A DNA stretch of 64,000 nt from Nitratiruptor sp. YY09-18 (GTDB lineage: Bacteria; Campylobacterota; Campylobacteria; Campylobacterales; Nitratiruptoraceae), in assembly GCF_016593235.1 (NCBI RefSeq), contig NZ_AP023065.1, forward strand, positions 1 through 64,000, in the 5' to 3' direction. The notes beneath the pieces were generated by a model. It ran no database searches and had not been told where the DNA came from. It saw nothing but the letters and a program-made list of their open reading frames with translations. Within the stretch, counting starts at the first letter, position 1, and each line of letters starts with the position of its first letter. The translations under genes and the position numbers were made by a program. Shown here piece by piece: positions 21,363 to 29,899 of the stretch.

Positions 21363-22303
21363 CCCAAAATCCAATTAAAAAGATAGCCAATAACCATAAT
21401 GCCGATACTGACAACGCCAAAAAAGATAAAAAGCAGTTTTGTACTCATGATCTTTTTTAAAATCATCGCCTCTGGTAAACTCAGAGCCGTAATGGCCATC
21501 ATAAAGCTTAGTGCCGTTCCAAGACTCATGCCCTTATTCACCAAAACTTCAATCAAAGGCAAAACCCCGGCAGCATTGGAGTACATCGGAACGCCAAGAA
21601 GAGTTGCCAAAGGTACGGCATACCATGCGTCTTTCCCGGCAAGCTGGACAATGAAGTCAGTCGGAACATATCCATGGATAAATCCACCAATGGTCACAGC
21701 AATGACTACATAAAGCCAAATCTTTTTGAGCAGATCCATTGTATGATACCAAGCCTCTATGGTTCTATCTTTCAATGGAAGGGGTTCAGCCTCGAAAGCC
21801 TCGGCATTTATCGGTTTTGGTTTGATCAAAATCTCATCTTCCAGATCCATTTTTCCTATGATGATTCCAGCTACAATTGCAACCAAAAGCCCAAATCCGA
21901 TATATAGAGCCGTAATCTTCCACCCAAACAGAGCAAACAGCAACGCGATAGCAATCTCGTTGTTCATAGGAGCAGAAATAAGATAGCTAAAGGTGATGCC
22001 AAGAGGAATTCTTGCTTGCAAAAATCCCAAAAAAAGCGGAATGGCACTACAGCTGCAAAAGGGTGTAATGATTCCAAAGAGTGCAGCTAATATATGCCCC
22101 ACTAAGGGATGTTTTGTAGCAAGATAGTCTCGGACTCTTTCAATTGGAAAGTAGCTTCTAATAAGTGTAATCACAAAGATAATAACTACCAATAGAGTAA
22201 AAATCTTAACCGTATCATAGATAAAAAAGTCAAGGGCGTCGGCAAGTTTGCCAGAAAGCCCTAGCCAGTGATAGATGAGTGTATCAACGAAGTTTTTCCA
22301 CAT
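21359..22303 (-). CDS. ArsP-type permease (DUF318)
   Basis: The 314-residue protein has about eight membrane helices and the Cys motif FCSCSAIPLFLGFLQ near 92, with SAPMNNEIAIALL near 120. These are hallmarks of the ArsP_1 permease family, whose characterised members export trivalent organoarsenicals. The central loop (about 165-195) is hydrophilic. It lies between the small thioredoxin and arsB, with tight spacing, so a role in arsenical export is likely. The exact substrate is unknown. Confidence 0.85.
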   Translation of the reverse strand: MWKNFVDTLIYHWLGLSGKLADALDFFIYDTVKIFTLLVVIIFVITLIRSYFPIERVRDYLATKHPLVGHILAALFGIITPFCSCSAIPLFLGFLQARIPLGITFSYLISAPMNNEIAIALLFALFGWKITALYIGFGLLVAIVAGIIIGKMDLEDEILIKPKPINAEAFEAEPLPLKDRTIEAWYHTMDLLKKIWLYVVIAVTIGGFIHGYVPTDFIVQLAGKDAWYAVPLATLLGVPMYSNAAGVLPLIEVLVNKGMSLGTALSFMMAITALSLPEAMILKKIMSTKLLFIFFGVVSIGIMVIGYLFNWILG

Positions 22304-22305
22304 GA

Positions 22306-22536
22306 TCAGCCTAAGAGTTTTTCAATCTGATCAACTGTCAAAAGTTTACCGGTACTTACAACCTTCTCATCGATTACTAGTACGGGAGTGCTCATCACTC
22401 CATAATTCATAATTTCTTGAATATCCTCAATCTTTTCAATCTGGGCAAAGATGCCTTTTTTGGCAACTGCTTTTTTGACATTTTCTTCCAGTGCTTTACA
22501 TTTTGCACAACCAGTTCCAAGTATCTTTATTGTCAT
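22306..22536 (-). CDS. Small thioredoxin-like protein (redox-active disulfide family)
   Basis: The 76-residue protein has the active-site motif GCAKCKALE (CxxC at 10-13) and the cis-proline segment STPVLVIDEKV near 49, the minimal thioredoxin fold. Similar proteins accompany DUF318 permeases. It may reduce ArsC or deliver a metalloid thiolate to the permease. Its ATG overlaps the arsC TGA and has AAAGGAG upstream. Confidence 0.85.
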   Translation of the reverse strand: MTIKILGTGCAKCKALEENVKKAVAKKGIFAQIEKIEDIQEIMNYGVMSTPVLVIDEKVVSTGKLLTVDQIEKLLG

Positions 22537-22931
22537 GTTAGCTCCTTTTGTATGATAGGGAATAGTCTTTGTTTCATCTCTTTGGCCAAATTTTCAAAGG
22601 CTTCATAGGGTTTTCCGTCGGGATCTTCAAATCCGACATGTACAACTTTTGTTCTTTTAGGAAAAACCGGACAGGACTCTTTTGCATTGTCACATACGGT
22701 CACTACAAGATCAAAATCCTCATCCATCACCTCATCGATCGATTTTGAATGGTAGCTATCGTTCCAGGCCCCCTCTTTTATCAGCACTTTTTTAGCGTTT
22801 TCATTGATTTTGCCGCTTGGCTTGCTTCCAGCACTTTTTGCTTGGATATTTTCAAAATATTTGTTAATCAATCCTTCAGCCAAAATAGATCGGCAACTAT
22901 TTCTTGTACATAAAATCAAGACCTTTTTCAT
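22533..22931 (-). CDS. arsC: Arsenate reductase, thioredoxin-coupled type
   Basis: ArsC reduces arsenate to arsenite for export. The 132-residue protein is of the low-molecular-weight phosphatase family, with the P-loop CTRNSCRS near 8 and the resolving cysteines in TVCDNAKESCP near 78. This places it in the thioredoxin-dependent (Staphylococcus pI258) class. ATG 22931 is preferred to GTG 22940 because the AAGGAG overlaps that GTG. It sits between arsR and the small thioredoxin. Confidence 0.92.
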   Translation of the reverse strand: MKKVLILCTRNSCRSILAEGLINKYFENIQAKSAGSKPSGKINENAKKVLIKEGAWNDSYHSKSIDEVMDEDFDLVVTVCDNAKESCPVFPKRTKVVHVGFEDPDGKPYEAFENLAKEMKQRLFPIIQKELT

Positions 22932-23236
22932 GTGGAGCACTCCTTACTTTTGTTTGGCAGATCAATTGGCAACTGTTTGATAACCTCTAGGGCGCACTGT
23001 TGGAGAGGATCAAGCTCTTTGGATAGATCATAGTAGATCCATTTGCCCTCTCTTTTGCTTGTTAAAAATCCAGCATCTTTTAAGATCTTGAGATGCCTGG
23101 AGAGTCTCGATTGGCCAAGATCAAGTGCGCTTTGGATTTCGCAAACGCAACTTGAGCCATGTTCGAGTAAAAAGCGAAGAATCTTTACGCGTGTCTCATC
23201 ATAGAGTGCTCCGCTTGTTTGTAAAAACTGCTCCAT
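22928..23236 (-). CDS. arsR: ArsR-family metalloregulator
   Basis: The 102-residue winged-helix repressor has SCVCEIQSALDLGQSRLSRH near 29. The CVC pair in the recognition helix is the classic arsenite-binding site whose occupancy releases DNA. It is the first gene of the arsenic operon (arsR-arsC-thioredoxin-permease-arsB), preceded by AAAGGAG. It probably represses its own operon from the AT-rich region upstream, where an atatcgatat palindrome lies at 23288-23297. Confidence 0.92.
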   Translation of the reverse strand: MEQFLQTSGALYDETRVKILRFLLEHGSSCVCEIQSALDLGQSRLSRHLKILKDAGFLTSKREGKWIYYDLSKELDPLQQCALEVIKQLPIDLPNKSKECST

Positions 23237-23490
23237 TGCTGCTCCTTTGCGTGGAATAATAACTAAATTATTTCAACAAATCAAGAAATATCGATATGAG
23301 AAACGGAATCATTATAAATATAATAAATTATCGTTATACTAATAAAATATAAGTATAACTAATCAAAAGTATAAATCAAATATAAAAATTTCTAATAATA
23401 AATTAAGTTGATTGATATTATCATTTTGATTGAGCGATGTTTCTCTTGGAATTTCGCCCCAATGAAGAAACATTATAAAAAGGATGAACC
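23237..23490. promoter_or_regulatory. Divergent regulatory region between arsR and the sulfur operon
   Basis: This very AT-rich region serves both transcription units. It holds a palindrome atatcgatat (23288-23297), 52 bases upstream of arsR, as a possible ArsR operator. It also holds an 8-bp inverted repeat GTTATACT/AGTATAAC with an 11-base spacer (23333-23359), 131 bases upstream of fccB. No gene is visible within it. Confidence 0.5.
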
Positions 23491-24843
23491 ATGGCACTTA
23501 GTAGAAGAGATTTGCTAAAACTTGGAGGAGTGGCTGCTGCTGGAGCAGCATTGAGCGGTTGTACAGCAGCAAGCGGTAGTGCAAATACAAGAGGAGCAGC
23601 TGCAACGGCTGGTCTACGTATGGCACCAATTCCAAAGGCTAAAGGGCCAAGAGTTGTTGTTGTTGGTGGTGGTTGGTCAGGTCTTTCGATCGCTAAGTAT
23701 GTAAAACGCTATGCACCAAATGCTGATGTAGTGCTCATCGAAAGACGCGCTTCTTTTATGAGTTGTCCTGTAAGTAACCTTTGGCTTGTTGGCCTTGTAG
23801 ATCTTGAGTTCTTGACCCATGACTATTTGCAAGCAGCACGTAACAATAATTATACCTTCCTCAATGCAATGGTGCACGATGTAGATCGTGATAGCAAGAT
23901 GGTTTTTACAAATGAGGGTGCGGTCAAATATGATATTTTGGTTTTAGCCCCTGGAATCGATTATGACTATTCAAGATGGACAAAGGGAGATATAGAGTTA
24001 GAGACGAGACTACGCACAGAGTATCCTGCTGGATTTATTCCAGGAAGTGAACATATTTCACTACGCAATAAGGTGCAAGATTTTGAAGGTGGGAATTTTG
24101 TTCTGACTGTTCCTGGGGGGAATTATCGCTGTCTTCCAGCTCCATATGAGAGAGCCTGTTTGATAGCTTGGTTTATGAAAAAAGAGCAGATTCCTGGCAA
24201 AGTCATCTTGTTGGATGAAAACCCAGATATCACAATCAAAAAAGATGGTTTCCATTCGGCATTTGATAAGCTCTACAAAGACTATATCGAGTATATGCCA
24301 GGTACTGCTATTACAAAAATCGATCTATCCAAAAAGCGCTTAGAGACTGAACTTGGTGAGGAGATCAAATTTGCAGATGCGGCACTCTATCCACGTGTAC
24401 GTGGTGGTAAGATCCTAGAGATTGCAGGTGTTGCAAAAGATAGCGTCTTTAATAAAGCAGAGGCTGATATTGATCCATTTACGTATCAAACAAGAGTAGA
24501 CCCAAATATCTACTGTGCAGGGGATGTGCGTCCTATGGGATTTAGTAAATCTGGAAATACAGCTAATTCAGAGGGACATATCGTTGCAAGTATGATAGCA
24601 ACTCGCCTCAAAGGCAAAGAGCCTACATGGAAGTCACCACTTACAGTTTGTTACTCAGCGATTTCTGGCGATCCTGTACGAGCAATTTCAGTCAATGCAC
24701 AGTATAAATATAACCAGAAGAAAAAAGCGTTTGAATTTTATAAAGCTGCTACAAACGAAAAATGGGATGGTCAAACAGGTGTACAAAATGGAAAACTGCT
24801 CTTTGAATGGGCTAAAGGTATGTATAGAGATATGTTCATGTAG
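23491..24843 (+). CDS. fccB: Flavocytochrome c sulfide dehydrogenase flavoprotein (FccB/SoxF-like)
   Basis: The 450-residue periplasmic flavoprotein oxidises sulfide or reduces thiol intermediates. It starts with a Tat signal (SRRDLLKLGG) followed by GCTAAS; the FAD fold VVVVGGGWSGLSIAKYV begins near 55. The Cys in SFMSCPVSNLW near 92 and a second in the second half fit the redox Cys pair of the family. The C-terminus has an FCSD-type FAD-binding end. AAAAGG precedes the ATG. It heads an operon with a Rieske protein and soxYZ. Confidence 0.85.
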   Translation: MALSRRDLLKLGGVAAAGAALSGCTAASGSANTRGAAATAGLRMAPIPKAKGPRVVVVGGGWSGLSIAKYVKRYAPNADVVLIERRASFMSCPVSNLWLVGLVDLEFLTHDYLQAARNNNYTFLNAMVHDVDRDSKMVFTNEGAVKYDILVLAPGIDYDYSRWTKGDIELETRLRTEYPAGFIPGSEHISLRNKVQDFEGGNFVLTVPGGNYRCLPAPYERACLIAWFMKKEQIPGKVILLDENPDITIKKDGFHSAFDKLYKDYIEYMPGTAITKIDLSKKRLETELGEEIKFADAALYPRVRGGKILEIAGVAKDSVFNKAEADIDPFTYQTRVDPNIYCAGDVRPMGFSKSGNTANSEGHIVASMIATRLKGKEPTWKSPLTVCYSAISGDPVRAISVNAQYKYNQKKKAFEFYKAATNEKWDGQTGVQNGKLLFEWAKGMYRDMFM

Positions 24844-24896
24844 CCCCAAGATGGCCTGCAAAGAAGTAGCGTAAATTTAACAATTTAGGATGATAC

Positions 24897-25625
24897 ATGA
24901 ATAGAAGAGGATTTTTCAAAGTTGTGGGTGGCACGCTTCTTGTAGCGGCCAATCCCACACTTATCAATGGATTTTTACGTGCTGATACGGGAGAGCTTTT
25001 TAAGGCTTACGAAAAAGTACAGCTTATAGATGCTAAGGGGAAACCTATTAATTATAATAGTCTCAAAAAAGAAACACCCTATATATTTTTCTACCCTTAT
25101 GCATCAACACCAAACTTTTTGCTCAGAACTCGGACAAAAACGCACAAAAATGTAAAACTGATTGCCGAAGACGGGACAGAGTATATCTGGAAAGGTGGTG
25201 TAGGCAAACATGGTGACTTGGTTGCATATAGTGCAATCTGCCCTCACCAGCTCACACACCCCACTCCTGGTGATAGCTTTATTACGTATGTACCTAAGGG
25301 TAAGAAGAGTATGGCGTGTAAGTGTGATGGAGAGATCATTGTCTGCTCTTCGCACCTCTCTGCATATGATGTGAAGTCTGGAGCAAAAGTGAAAGCCGGT
25401 CCTGCACCGCAACCATTGGCTTCGATAATTCTTGAAGTAGATCCAAAAGGAATGATTTACGCATCAGCGGTACTAGGATCAGATAAATTTCATGACTATT
25501 TTCGCTCTTTTAAACCGGAGCTCAAAGAGATCTATGGAAATATACGCAAAGCAAAAAAACAGGTCAAAAAGAGTGCACCTGTGCAGCTGCTCAGCGAATA
25601 CTCCAAAGAGATCGTGCAATACTAA
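24897..25625 (+). CDS. Tat-exported Rieske 2Fe-2S protein
   Basis: The 242-residue protein has a Tat-type N-terminus (NRRGFFKVVGG) and a Rieske cluster motif with CPHQ near 120 and CSSHLSAYD near 151, giving the two-Cys, two-His set. A segment with Cys-Lys-Cys precedes the second motif. It is not in a cytochrome bc1 operon; it is between fccB (gap 53) and soxY (gap 9). It is therefore likely to be an electron carrier for periplasmic sulfur oxidation. The partner is not known. Confidence 0.85.
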   Translation: MNRRGFFKVVGGTLLVAANPTLINGFLRADTGELFKAYEKVQLIDAKGKPINYNSLKKETPYIFFYPYASTPNFLLRTRTKTHKNVKLIAEDGTEYIWKGGVGKHGDLVAYSAICPHQLTHPTPGDSFITYVPKGKKSMACKCDGEIIVCSSHLSAYDVKSGAKVKAGPAPQPLASIILEVDPKGMIYASAVLGSDKFHDYFRSFKPELKEIYGNIRKAKKQVKKSAPVQLLSEYSKEIVQY

Positions 25626-25634
25626 AGGATGGGT

Positions 25635-26105
25635 ATGAAAAGAAGAGAGTTTTTAAAACTTGGTGGTTTTGCAATTGCAAGCACAATGTTTGTACACATA
25701 CCACTTAAAGCAGAAGATGATGAGAATGAAGCGATAGAGATACCTTTTGAGGAGGCATACAAAGATGCCACAGAAGGAGCAAAAAAAATAGTCAAAAATG
25801 CTAATGAGCTCAAGCTCAATATCCCAGATGCTCCAGAAAATGGTCTTGTAGTGCCTATCGAAGTAGAGGTAGACTATCCTATGGAGACAAAGAGATATAT
25901 CAAAGAGATTCATGTGCTTCCTACAAAAAATAAAGTAAATAAAGTAGTAACAGCAAACTATACGCCAGCGAATGGCAAAGCGTATCTCTATGTCAACGCA
26001 AAGCTTGGTGGTACGCAAGATGTTGTGGTACTTGCAAGAACCAATGATGATGTAGTTTTTGAGGCACGTAAACATGTCAAGGTCGCACTTGGCGGATGTG
26101 GATAA
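25635..26105 (+). CDS. soxY: Thiosulfate-oxidation carrier protein SoxY
   Basis: SoxY carries the sulfur substrate on its C-terminal Cys during Sox oxidation. The 156-residue protein has a Tat signal (KRREFLKLGG), an Ig-like body and ends in ALGGCG, the swinging-arm motif. The ATG at 25635 has AAGG at proper spacing; the ATG six bases earlier is too close to it. soxZ follows at 9 bases. No soxXA, soxB or soxCD is in the window. Confidence 0.92.
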   Translation: MKRREFLKLGGFAIASTMFVHIPLKAEDDENEAIEIPFEEAYKDATEGAKKIVKNANELKLNIPDAPENGLVVPIEVEVDYPMETKRYIKEIHVLPTKNKVNKVVTANYTPANGKAYLYVNAKLGGTQDVVVLARTNDDVVFEARKHVKVALGGCG

Positions 26106-26114
26106 GGAGAGAGG

Positions 26115-26456
26115 ATGAAAAAATTTGTTTGGCGAAGAGGTGTTGTAAAGCCTTTGAGTGATGATTACAAAGTAGGTGATGTTGTGATATTTCAAGCTAT
26201 CACCATACACCCAATGGATACAGGATTTCAAAAAGACAAGCACTCTGGGCAGATAAAACCACGCTTCTTTGTAGAAGAGCTTAAAATCCTCTATAATGGT
26301 AAAGAGGTGTGTAGCTTTGATTTTGAGGTGAGTGCAAGTCCCAATCCAAAAGTAAAGTTCCCACTCAAAATCACAGCTCCTGGAGAGGTGAAAGCTATAT
26401 GGATAGACAATCTTGGTAACAAATTTGAAAAAGTTGCCAAAATTTCGCCAAAATAG
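26115..26456 (+). CDS. soxZ: Thiosulfate-oxidation protein SoxZ
   Basis: SoxZ pairs with SoxY to form the substrate-carrier heterodimer. The 113-residue protein lacks its own signal, as usual, and is carried out with SoxY through Tat. The Ig-like pattern is visible, with HPMDTGFQKD near 34 and the conserved PRFFVEELKI segment near 53. An AAGGAGAG site precedes the ATG. It lies directly between soxY and a cytochrome gene. Confidence 0.92.
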   Translation: MKKFVWRRGVVKPLSDDYKVGDVVIFQAITIHPMDTGFQKDKHSGQIKPRFFVEELKILYNGKEVCSFDFEVSASPNPKVKFPLKITAPGEVKAIWIDNLGNKFEKVAKISPK

Positions 26457-26464
26457 GATGCAAC

Positions 26465-26872
26465 ATGAAAAAAGTAGCACTATTTTTAGGAGCAATATTT
26501 ATGGCTTTGTCTGTGCAGGCTGCAGATCATAAGGGAAAGTCAAAGCTGCAGATTGAGATGCAAAAGTTTGCAGCAGCTTTGGATATGCTGCAAAAAGGGA
26601 TCTTGTATAACTGTAAAGAGTGTATCGATGATGGAGCGGATAGAATTTTGAAGAATGTTAAAGTCTTAGAGAAAGTAGATGTGAAGCATTTCTTACCAGA
26701 GAAGCAAAAATATGCCTATAAATTTGCCCAAAAAACAGCTAGACTCATAGAACTCTACGCAAAAGATGCTAAAGAGTCTTTTGCTCAAGGGAATATGGAT
26801 GATGTGATAAACGACCATTCACAAATCATTCGCCAGTGCAACAGCTGTCACATGCGTATTCGGGGGTGGTAG
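26465..26872 (+). CDS. Periplasmic cytochrome c'-like protein
   Basis: The 135-residue protein has a signal peptide (about 1-20) and a helical body, and ends with CNSCHMRIRGW, a single c-type heme site placed at the C-terminus as in cytochrome c' four-helix bundles. An additional CKEC pair lies near 50. The position directly after soxZ suggests it accepts electrons from the FccB or Sox proteins. This is the last gene of the sulfur operon; a gap of 88 bases follows. Confidence 0.78.
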   Translation: MKKVALFLGAIFMALSVQAADHKGKSKLQIEMQKFAAALDMLQKGILYNCKECIDDGADRILKNVKVLEKVDVKHFLPEKQKYAYKFAQKTARLIELYAKDAKESFAQGNMDDVINDHSQIIRQCNSCHMRIRGW

Positions 26873-26960
26873 CTTAGGCTATTCTCCCCTCCTCCCATTA
26901 ATTTTCTCCTTTATACTCTTGCAAACCTTCCCTTGCTATAGTTAGAGAAAAAGGTTTATC

Positions 26961-27266
26961 ATGCATGATGCATGTCAAAAGTTTATGAATTTAATAAAAG
27001 AAGAGAAGTTTTATGATGCCCATGAAGTTTTAGAAGATGTATGGTTTCCTCAAAGAAAAGAGAAGACTCCTCAAGTTTTGGTACTCAAAGGTTTTATCAA
27101 CGCTTCGGTAGCTTTAGAGCTCAAGCGTCTTAGACGTGATGAGAATGCCAAGAAAGTGTGGCAAAACTATCTCAAATATCGTCCACTTATAAAGAAGTGT
27201 AATGAAGAGATTTTTTATGAGATAGAAGAGTTCTTAGATAGTTGCTATGACAAATACCTATCATGA
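26961..27266 (+). CDS. DUF309-family protein
   Basis: The 101-residue protein matches DUF309, with FYDAHEVLEDVWF near 17 and a helical remainder (FINASVALELKRL near 48). The His-Glu pair is family-conserved; the function is not known, and a nuclease or metal role is only speculation. AAAAAGG precedes the ATG. It overlaps the following nitroreductase-like gene by 20 bases, so they are probably translated together. Confidence 0.75.
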   Translation: MHDACQKFMNLIKEEKFYDAHEVLEDVWFPQRKEKTPQVLVLKGFINASVALELKRLRRDENAKKVWQNYLKYRPLIKKCNEEIFYEIEEFLDSCYDKYLS

Positions 27267-28518
27267 AGCTACAAAGCATTCCTACTGGAGTGTACGGCGC
27301 AATCCAAACTATCTTGATTGGTCTAAACAACCCTCCCCTTTTAAGGTATATCCCGAAGATTATCCCTTCATTCCCTTTGATCTATCAAACAGTTTGCATA
27401 GATTTTTCTACCTCCTTGGTGGCGTCAATGCCAAAAAGGTCTATCCAGGTGTTGAATACTACCTCCGTATTATTCCCAGTGCAGGAGCTCTCTATCCAAC
27501 TGAGATCTATCTGCAGATACGAAATGTAGAGGGAATGAAAGATGGAATATACCATTTGAGTATAGCTGAGAATGGTTTGCGGCTGCTCTATGAACTTGAT
27601 AGCAATGAAGGGGTGGAGTACTATTTTGAGGATAAGAGGCTTGTAGATGGTATCATTGTGCTCTACTCTGCCATCTATTACCGATCAAGTTGGAAGTATA
27701 AAAATAGAGCTTTTCGCTACTGCTTGCTTGATGCAGGGCATGCTCTTGGAGCTTTGGAGATGGCAAGTTTGTGGTACGAGCATGCCTATTATATTCTCTA
27801 CAACTTTGACAAACTTGCCCTCAATGAGAAGTTTGGATTTGCCAATCGTGAGTTTTTTCTCTCAAGCGGTGTTGTGGGAGTACGCACCAAAGAAGTAGCA
27901 AAGAATTTTGCTATGGAGTTGCCTTATGTGGAGGGTACCTACACTTTTGAAGAGAACGCTTTGATTTGGCAGGCTTACCTTGATACACTGCAGCTTCATG
28001 GATGCAAAAAGGATTTTCGTTTTCCTCATTTGATGTTTGAAAAGAATAGGCTTCATGAAGCAGTTATGCAACGCCGCTCCATTCGTGAGTTTGCAAGTGA
28101 GGCTATAAAAAGTGAGCAGCTAGAATTTGTGCTCAAAACGATGCAAGATGCAATTCCAAGCGATTGTGATGAAGAGGTGAAGATTTGGTATGTTGTCAAC
28201 CGTGTAGAGAACATAACTCCAGGCATTTATCTTGATGGTAAACTTATCAAGGAGGGGGACTTTAGCCAAAAGGTTGGATATTTATGTCTTGAACAGGCTT
28301 TGGGAAGCCAGAGTGCAGTGACATTTTTCCTCACAAGTAGCGGTAAGAATTATCAGCCTCTCTACCAAAAAGCAGGCCACATAGGCCACCGCTGCTATAT
28401 AGCAAGCGAATATCTTGGACTTGGATGTAGTGGGATTGGTGCATACTACGATGATGAAGTAAGAGAATTTTTGGATACCGAAGATATGGTATTATATGCC
28501 CTAGCAATTGGAAGCTAA
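27247..28518 (+). CDS. SagB/ThcOx-family double nitroreductase-like protein
   Basis: The 423-residue protein contains two nitroreductase-like halves. The first (about 40-235) has RIIPSAGALYPTEIYL, the SagB-type FMN-site motif. The second (about 265-423) has QRRSIREFAS and ends with GCSGIGAYYDDEV. SagB relatives oxidise azolines in peptide natural products, but no precursor, cyclodehydratase or YcaO gene is nearby, so the substrate here is unknown. It is coupled to DUF309 by overlap. Confidence 0.8.
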   Translation: MTNTYHEATKHSYWSVRRNPNYLDWSKQPSPFKVYPEDYPFIPFDLSNSLHRFFYLLGGVNAKKVYPGVEYYLRIIPSAGALYPTEIYLQIRNVEGMKDGIYHLSIAENGLRLLYELDSNEGVEYYFEDKRLVDGIIVLYSAIYYRSSWKYKNRAFRYCLLDAGHALGALEMASLWYEHAYYILYNFDKLALNEKFGFANREFFLSSGVVGVRTKEVAKNFAMELPYVEGTYTFEENALIWQAYLDTLQLHGCKKDFRFPHLMFEKNRLHEAVMQRRSIREFASEAIKSEQLEFVLKTMQDAIPSDCDEEVKIWYVVNRVENITPGIYLDGKLIKEGDFSQKVGYLCLEQALGSQSAVTFFLTSSGKNYQPLYQKAGHIGHRCYIASEYLGLGCSGIGAYYDDEVREFLDTEDMVLYALAIGS

Positions 28519-28527
28519 AGGGTGGTT

Positions 28528-29121
28528 ATGCGAGGATTTTTGCTTATAATTTTTACTCTCTCTTTATTTGGAGCAGATAGCAATAAGACAAAAGAGTATT
28601 TTCATCTGCTCATGCAGCGACAAAATCCCTATCTCTTTGATAAAAAAGAACGACTTGAGCTCAAAAAAGCACAGATTGCTGCGCAAGTACAGAGAGAAAA
28701 AGCCCAACTTGAATATAAAAAAGCAGTTGAGACAGCCAAAATCAAAAAAGAGTCAATCGTCCAGGCAAAAAAGCTTGATGTTGATAAGGAAAAAGTAGCT
28801 ATAGCGCCACGATTGGAAGAGACAAAAACCAAAAAGAGCATTTTTATATACTTTTTCCTCTTTGGAACTTTGACATTGATACTTCTTTATATTATCTTCA
28901 AACGCTACCAGGCGCACAAAGAGAAGATTGCTCTTGAAAAACTACGCATAGAAAAAGAGATCCACGAGAAAGAGCTTGCAATGAGAGAAAAAGAGCTCCA
29001 GGCACAAATGGCAGCAAAGCTCATGGATGCACTTGCAAATGGGAAACTTACAAAAGAGCAAGAGGAGCAGCTTGTTAAAATATTGACCGGAAATACAAAT
29101 CTTTTAGAAGGGAAAAAGTGA
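28528..29121 (+). CDS. Envelope protein with central membrane helix and coiled coils
   Basis: I do not recognise the family. The 197-residue protein has a signal-like N-terminus, a long charged coiled coil (about 35-95), a membrane helix (about 107-127), and a second Glu/Lys-rich coiled coil rich in KEKEL-type repeats. ATG 28528 follows AAAGGG at proper spacing. It overlaps the next lipoprotein gene by 4 bases (GTGA). A structural or scaffolding role is possible. Confidence 0.6.
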   Translation: MRGFLLIIFTLSLFGADSNKTKEYFHLLMQRQNPYLFDKKERLELKKAQIAAQVQREKAQLEYKKAVETAKIKKESIVQAKKLDVDKEKVAIAPRLEETKTKKSIFIYFFLFGTLTLILLYIIFKRYQAHKEKIALEKLRIEKEIHEKELAMREKELQAQMAAKLMDALANGKLTKEQEEQLVKILTGNTNLLEGKK

Positions 29122-29649
29122 GACTTATTATCTTGTTCTTCATCGGAATACTATTTAGCGGTTGTATCAAAGATGTAACAAATACAATTGCATTAACTTT
29201 AGATAAGAGAAGTGCTAATAATTTTGATCTGAGTGAATACGGGTATAAAAATGGTAAATATCGCCATTTAGATGTGGGCCATCTTCGCCTAAAAACTGCG
29301 CACTCTTTTCACAAAATTATCGCCGATGATGTCAAAGTGTTTCACTATTCTGTCCCAAAAAACTGCCGTTTTATAGGATATATCACGATAGAAAACCCAA
29401 AAGGTTTAAAAGATATGGCGGGAAATTATGGAATAGGTCGATTTGATACAGAATCAAATATGATTAAACGACTCAAAAAAAGCTGCTTCACTTCAAGGAG
29501 TTAAATGGATTTCAGATATAACAAAGTGGAAACAAAAAGTAACAAAAGTTGGGAAATATTATCTCCTTGATACAGGTGGATTGAAAATGCTTCATGATAG
29601 AGAGAATAAATTGGTTCGAGTTAGTGCAAGGGCGTACGAGTGCCGCTAG
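29118..29649 (+). pseudogene. Small lipoprotein gene broken by a frameshift at an A7 run
   Basis: The open frame gives 128 residues with a lipobox (LFSGC near 12-16) and stops at 29504. Skipping one A of the run at 29475-29481 gives a smooth continuation (KKAASLQGVKWISDITKW and on to YECR) ending at TAG 29647-29649, for a product of about 177 residues. The clean extension suggests a recent frameshift, a sequencing error in the homopolymer, or slippage during expression. The start is GTG, overlapping the previous stop. The family is unknown. Confidence 0.65.
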
Positions 29650-29862
29650 CATTAGCTCAATATAAAGAGCAAAAGTTGATATATCAAATTATTATAATTT
29701 TGTTTGAATTTGACTGCTAAATAAATATTCAAAATCTCGTGCTTCAATAATAGTCAGCGCTCCATTAATTATAGTTAACCTTCTCATTATAATAATTATA
29801 TTCAGTATTAACCTAAATGATAGTTTTGTGGCATGAGGTGCTCTCTTACATGAATAGTGTGC

Positions 29863-29887
29863 TATAATACTTATGAATATAAGTATT
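29863..29887 (+). promoter_or_regulatory. Promoter -10 with overlapping 9-bp palindrome (antitoxin operator)
   Basis: TATAAT at 29863-29868 overlaps a perfect inverted repeat, AATACTTAT (29866-29874) and ATAAGTATT (29879-29887), with a four-base spacer. It stands 12 bases before the antitoxin ATG. Overlap of the -10 by a dyad is the expected arrangement for autorepression by an antitoxin or its complex. Confidence 0.65.
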
Positions 29888-29899
29888 AAAGGATTTGAG

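Noticed and set aside
27247-28518. Peptide natural-product cluster around the SagB-like gene
   Set aside because: No precursor peptide, YcaO, cyclodehydratase or transporter gene could be found nearby.
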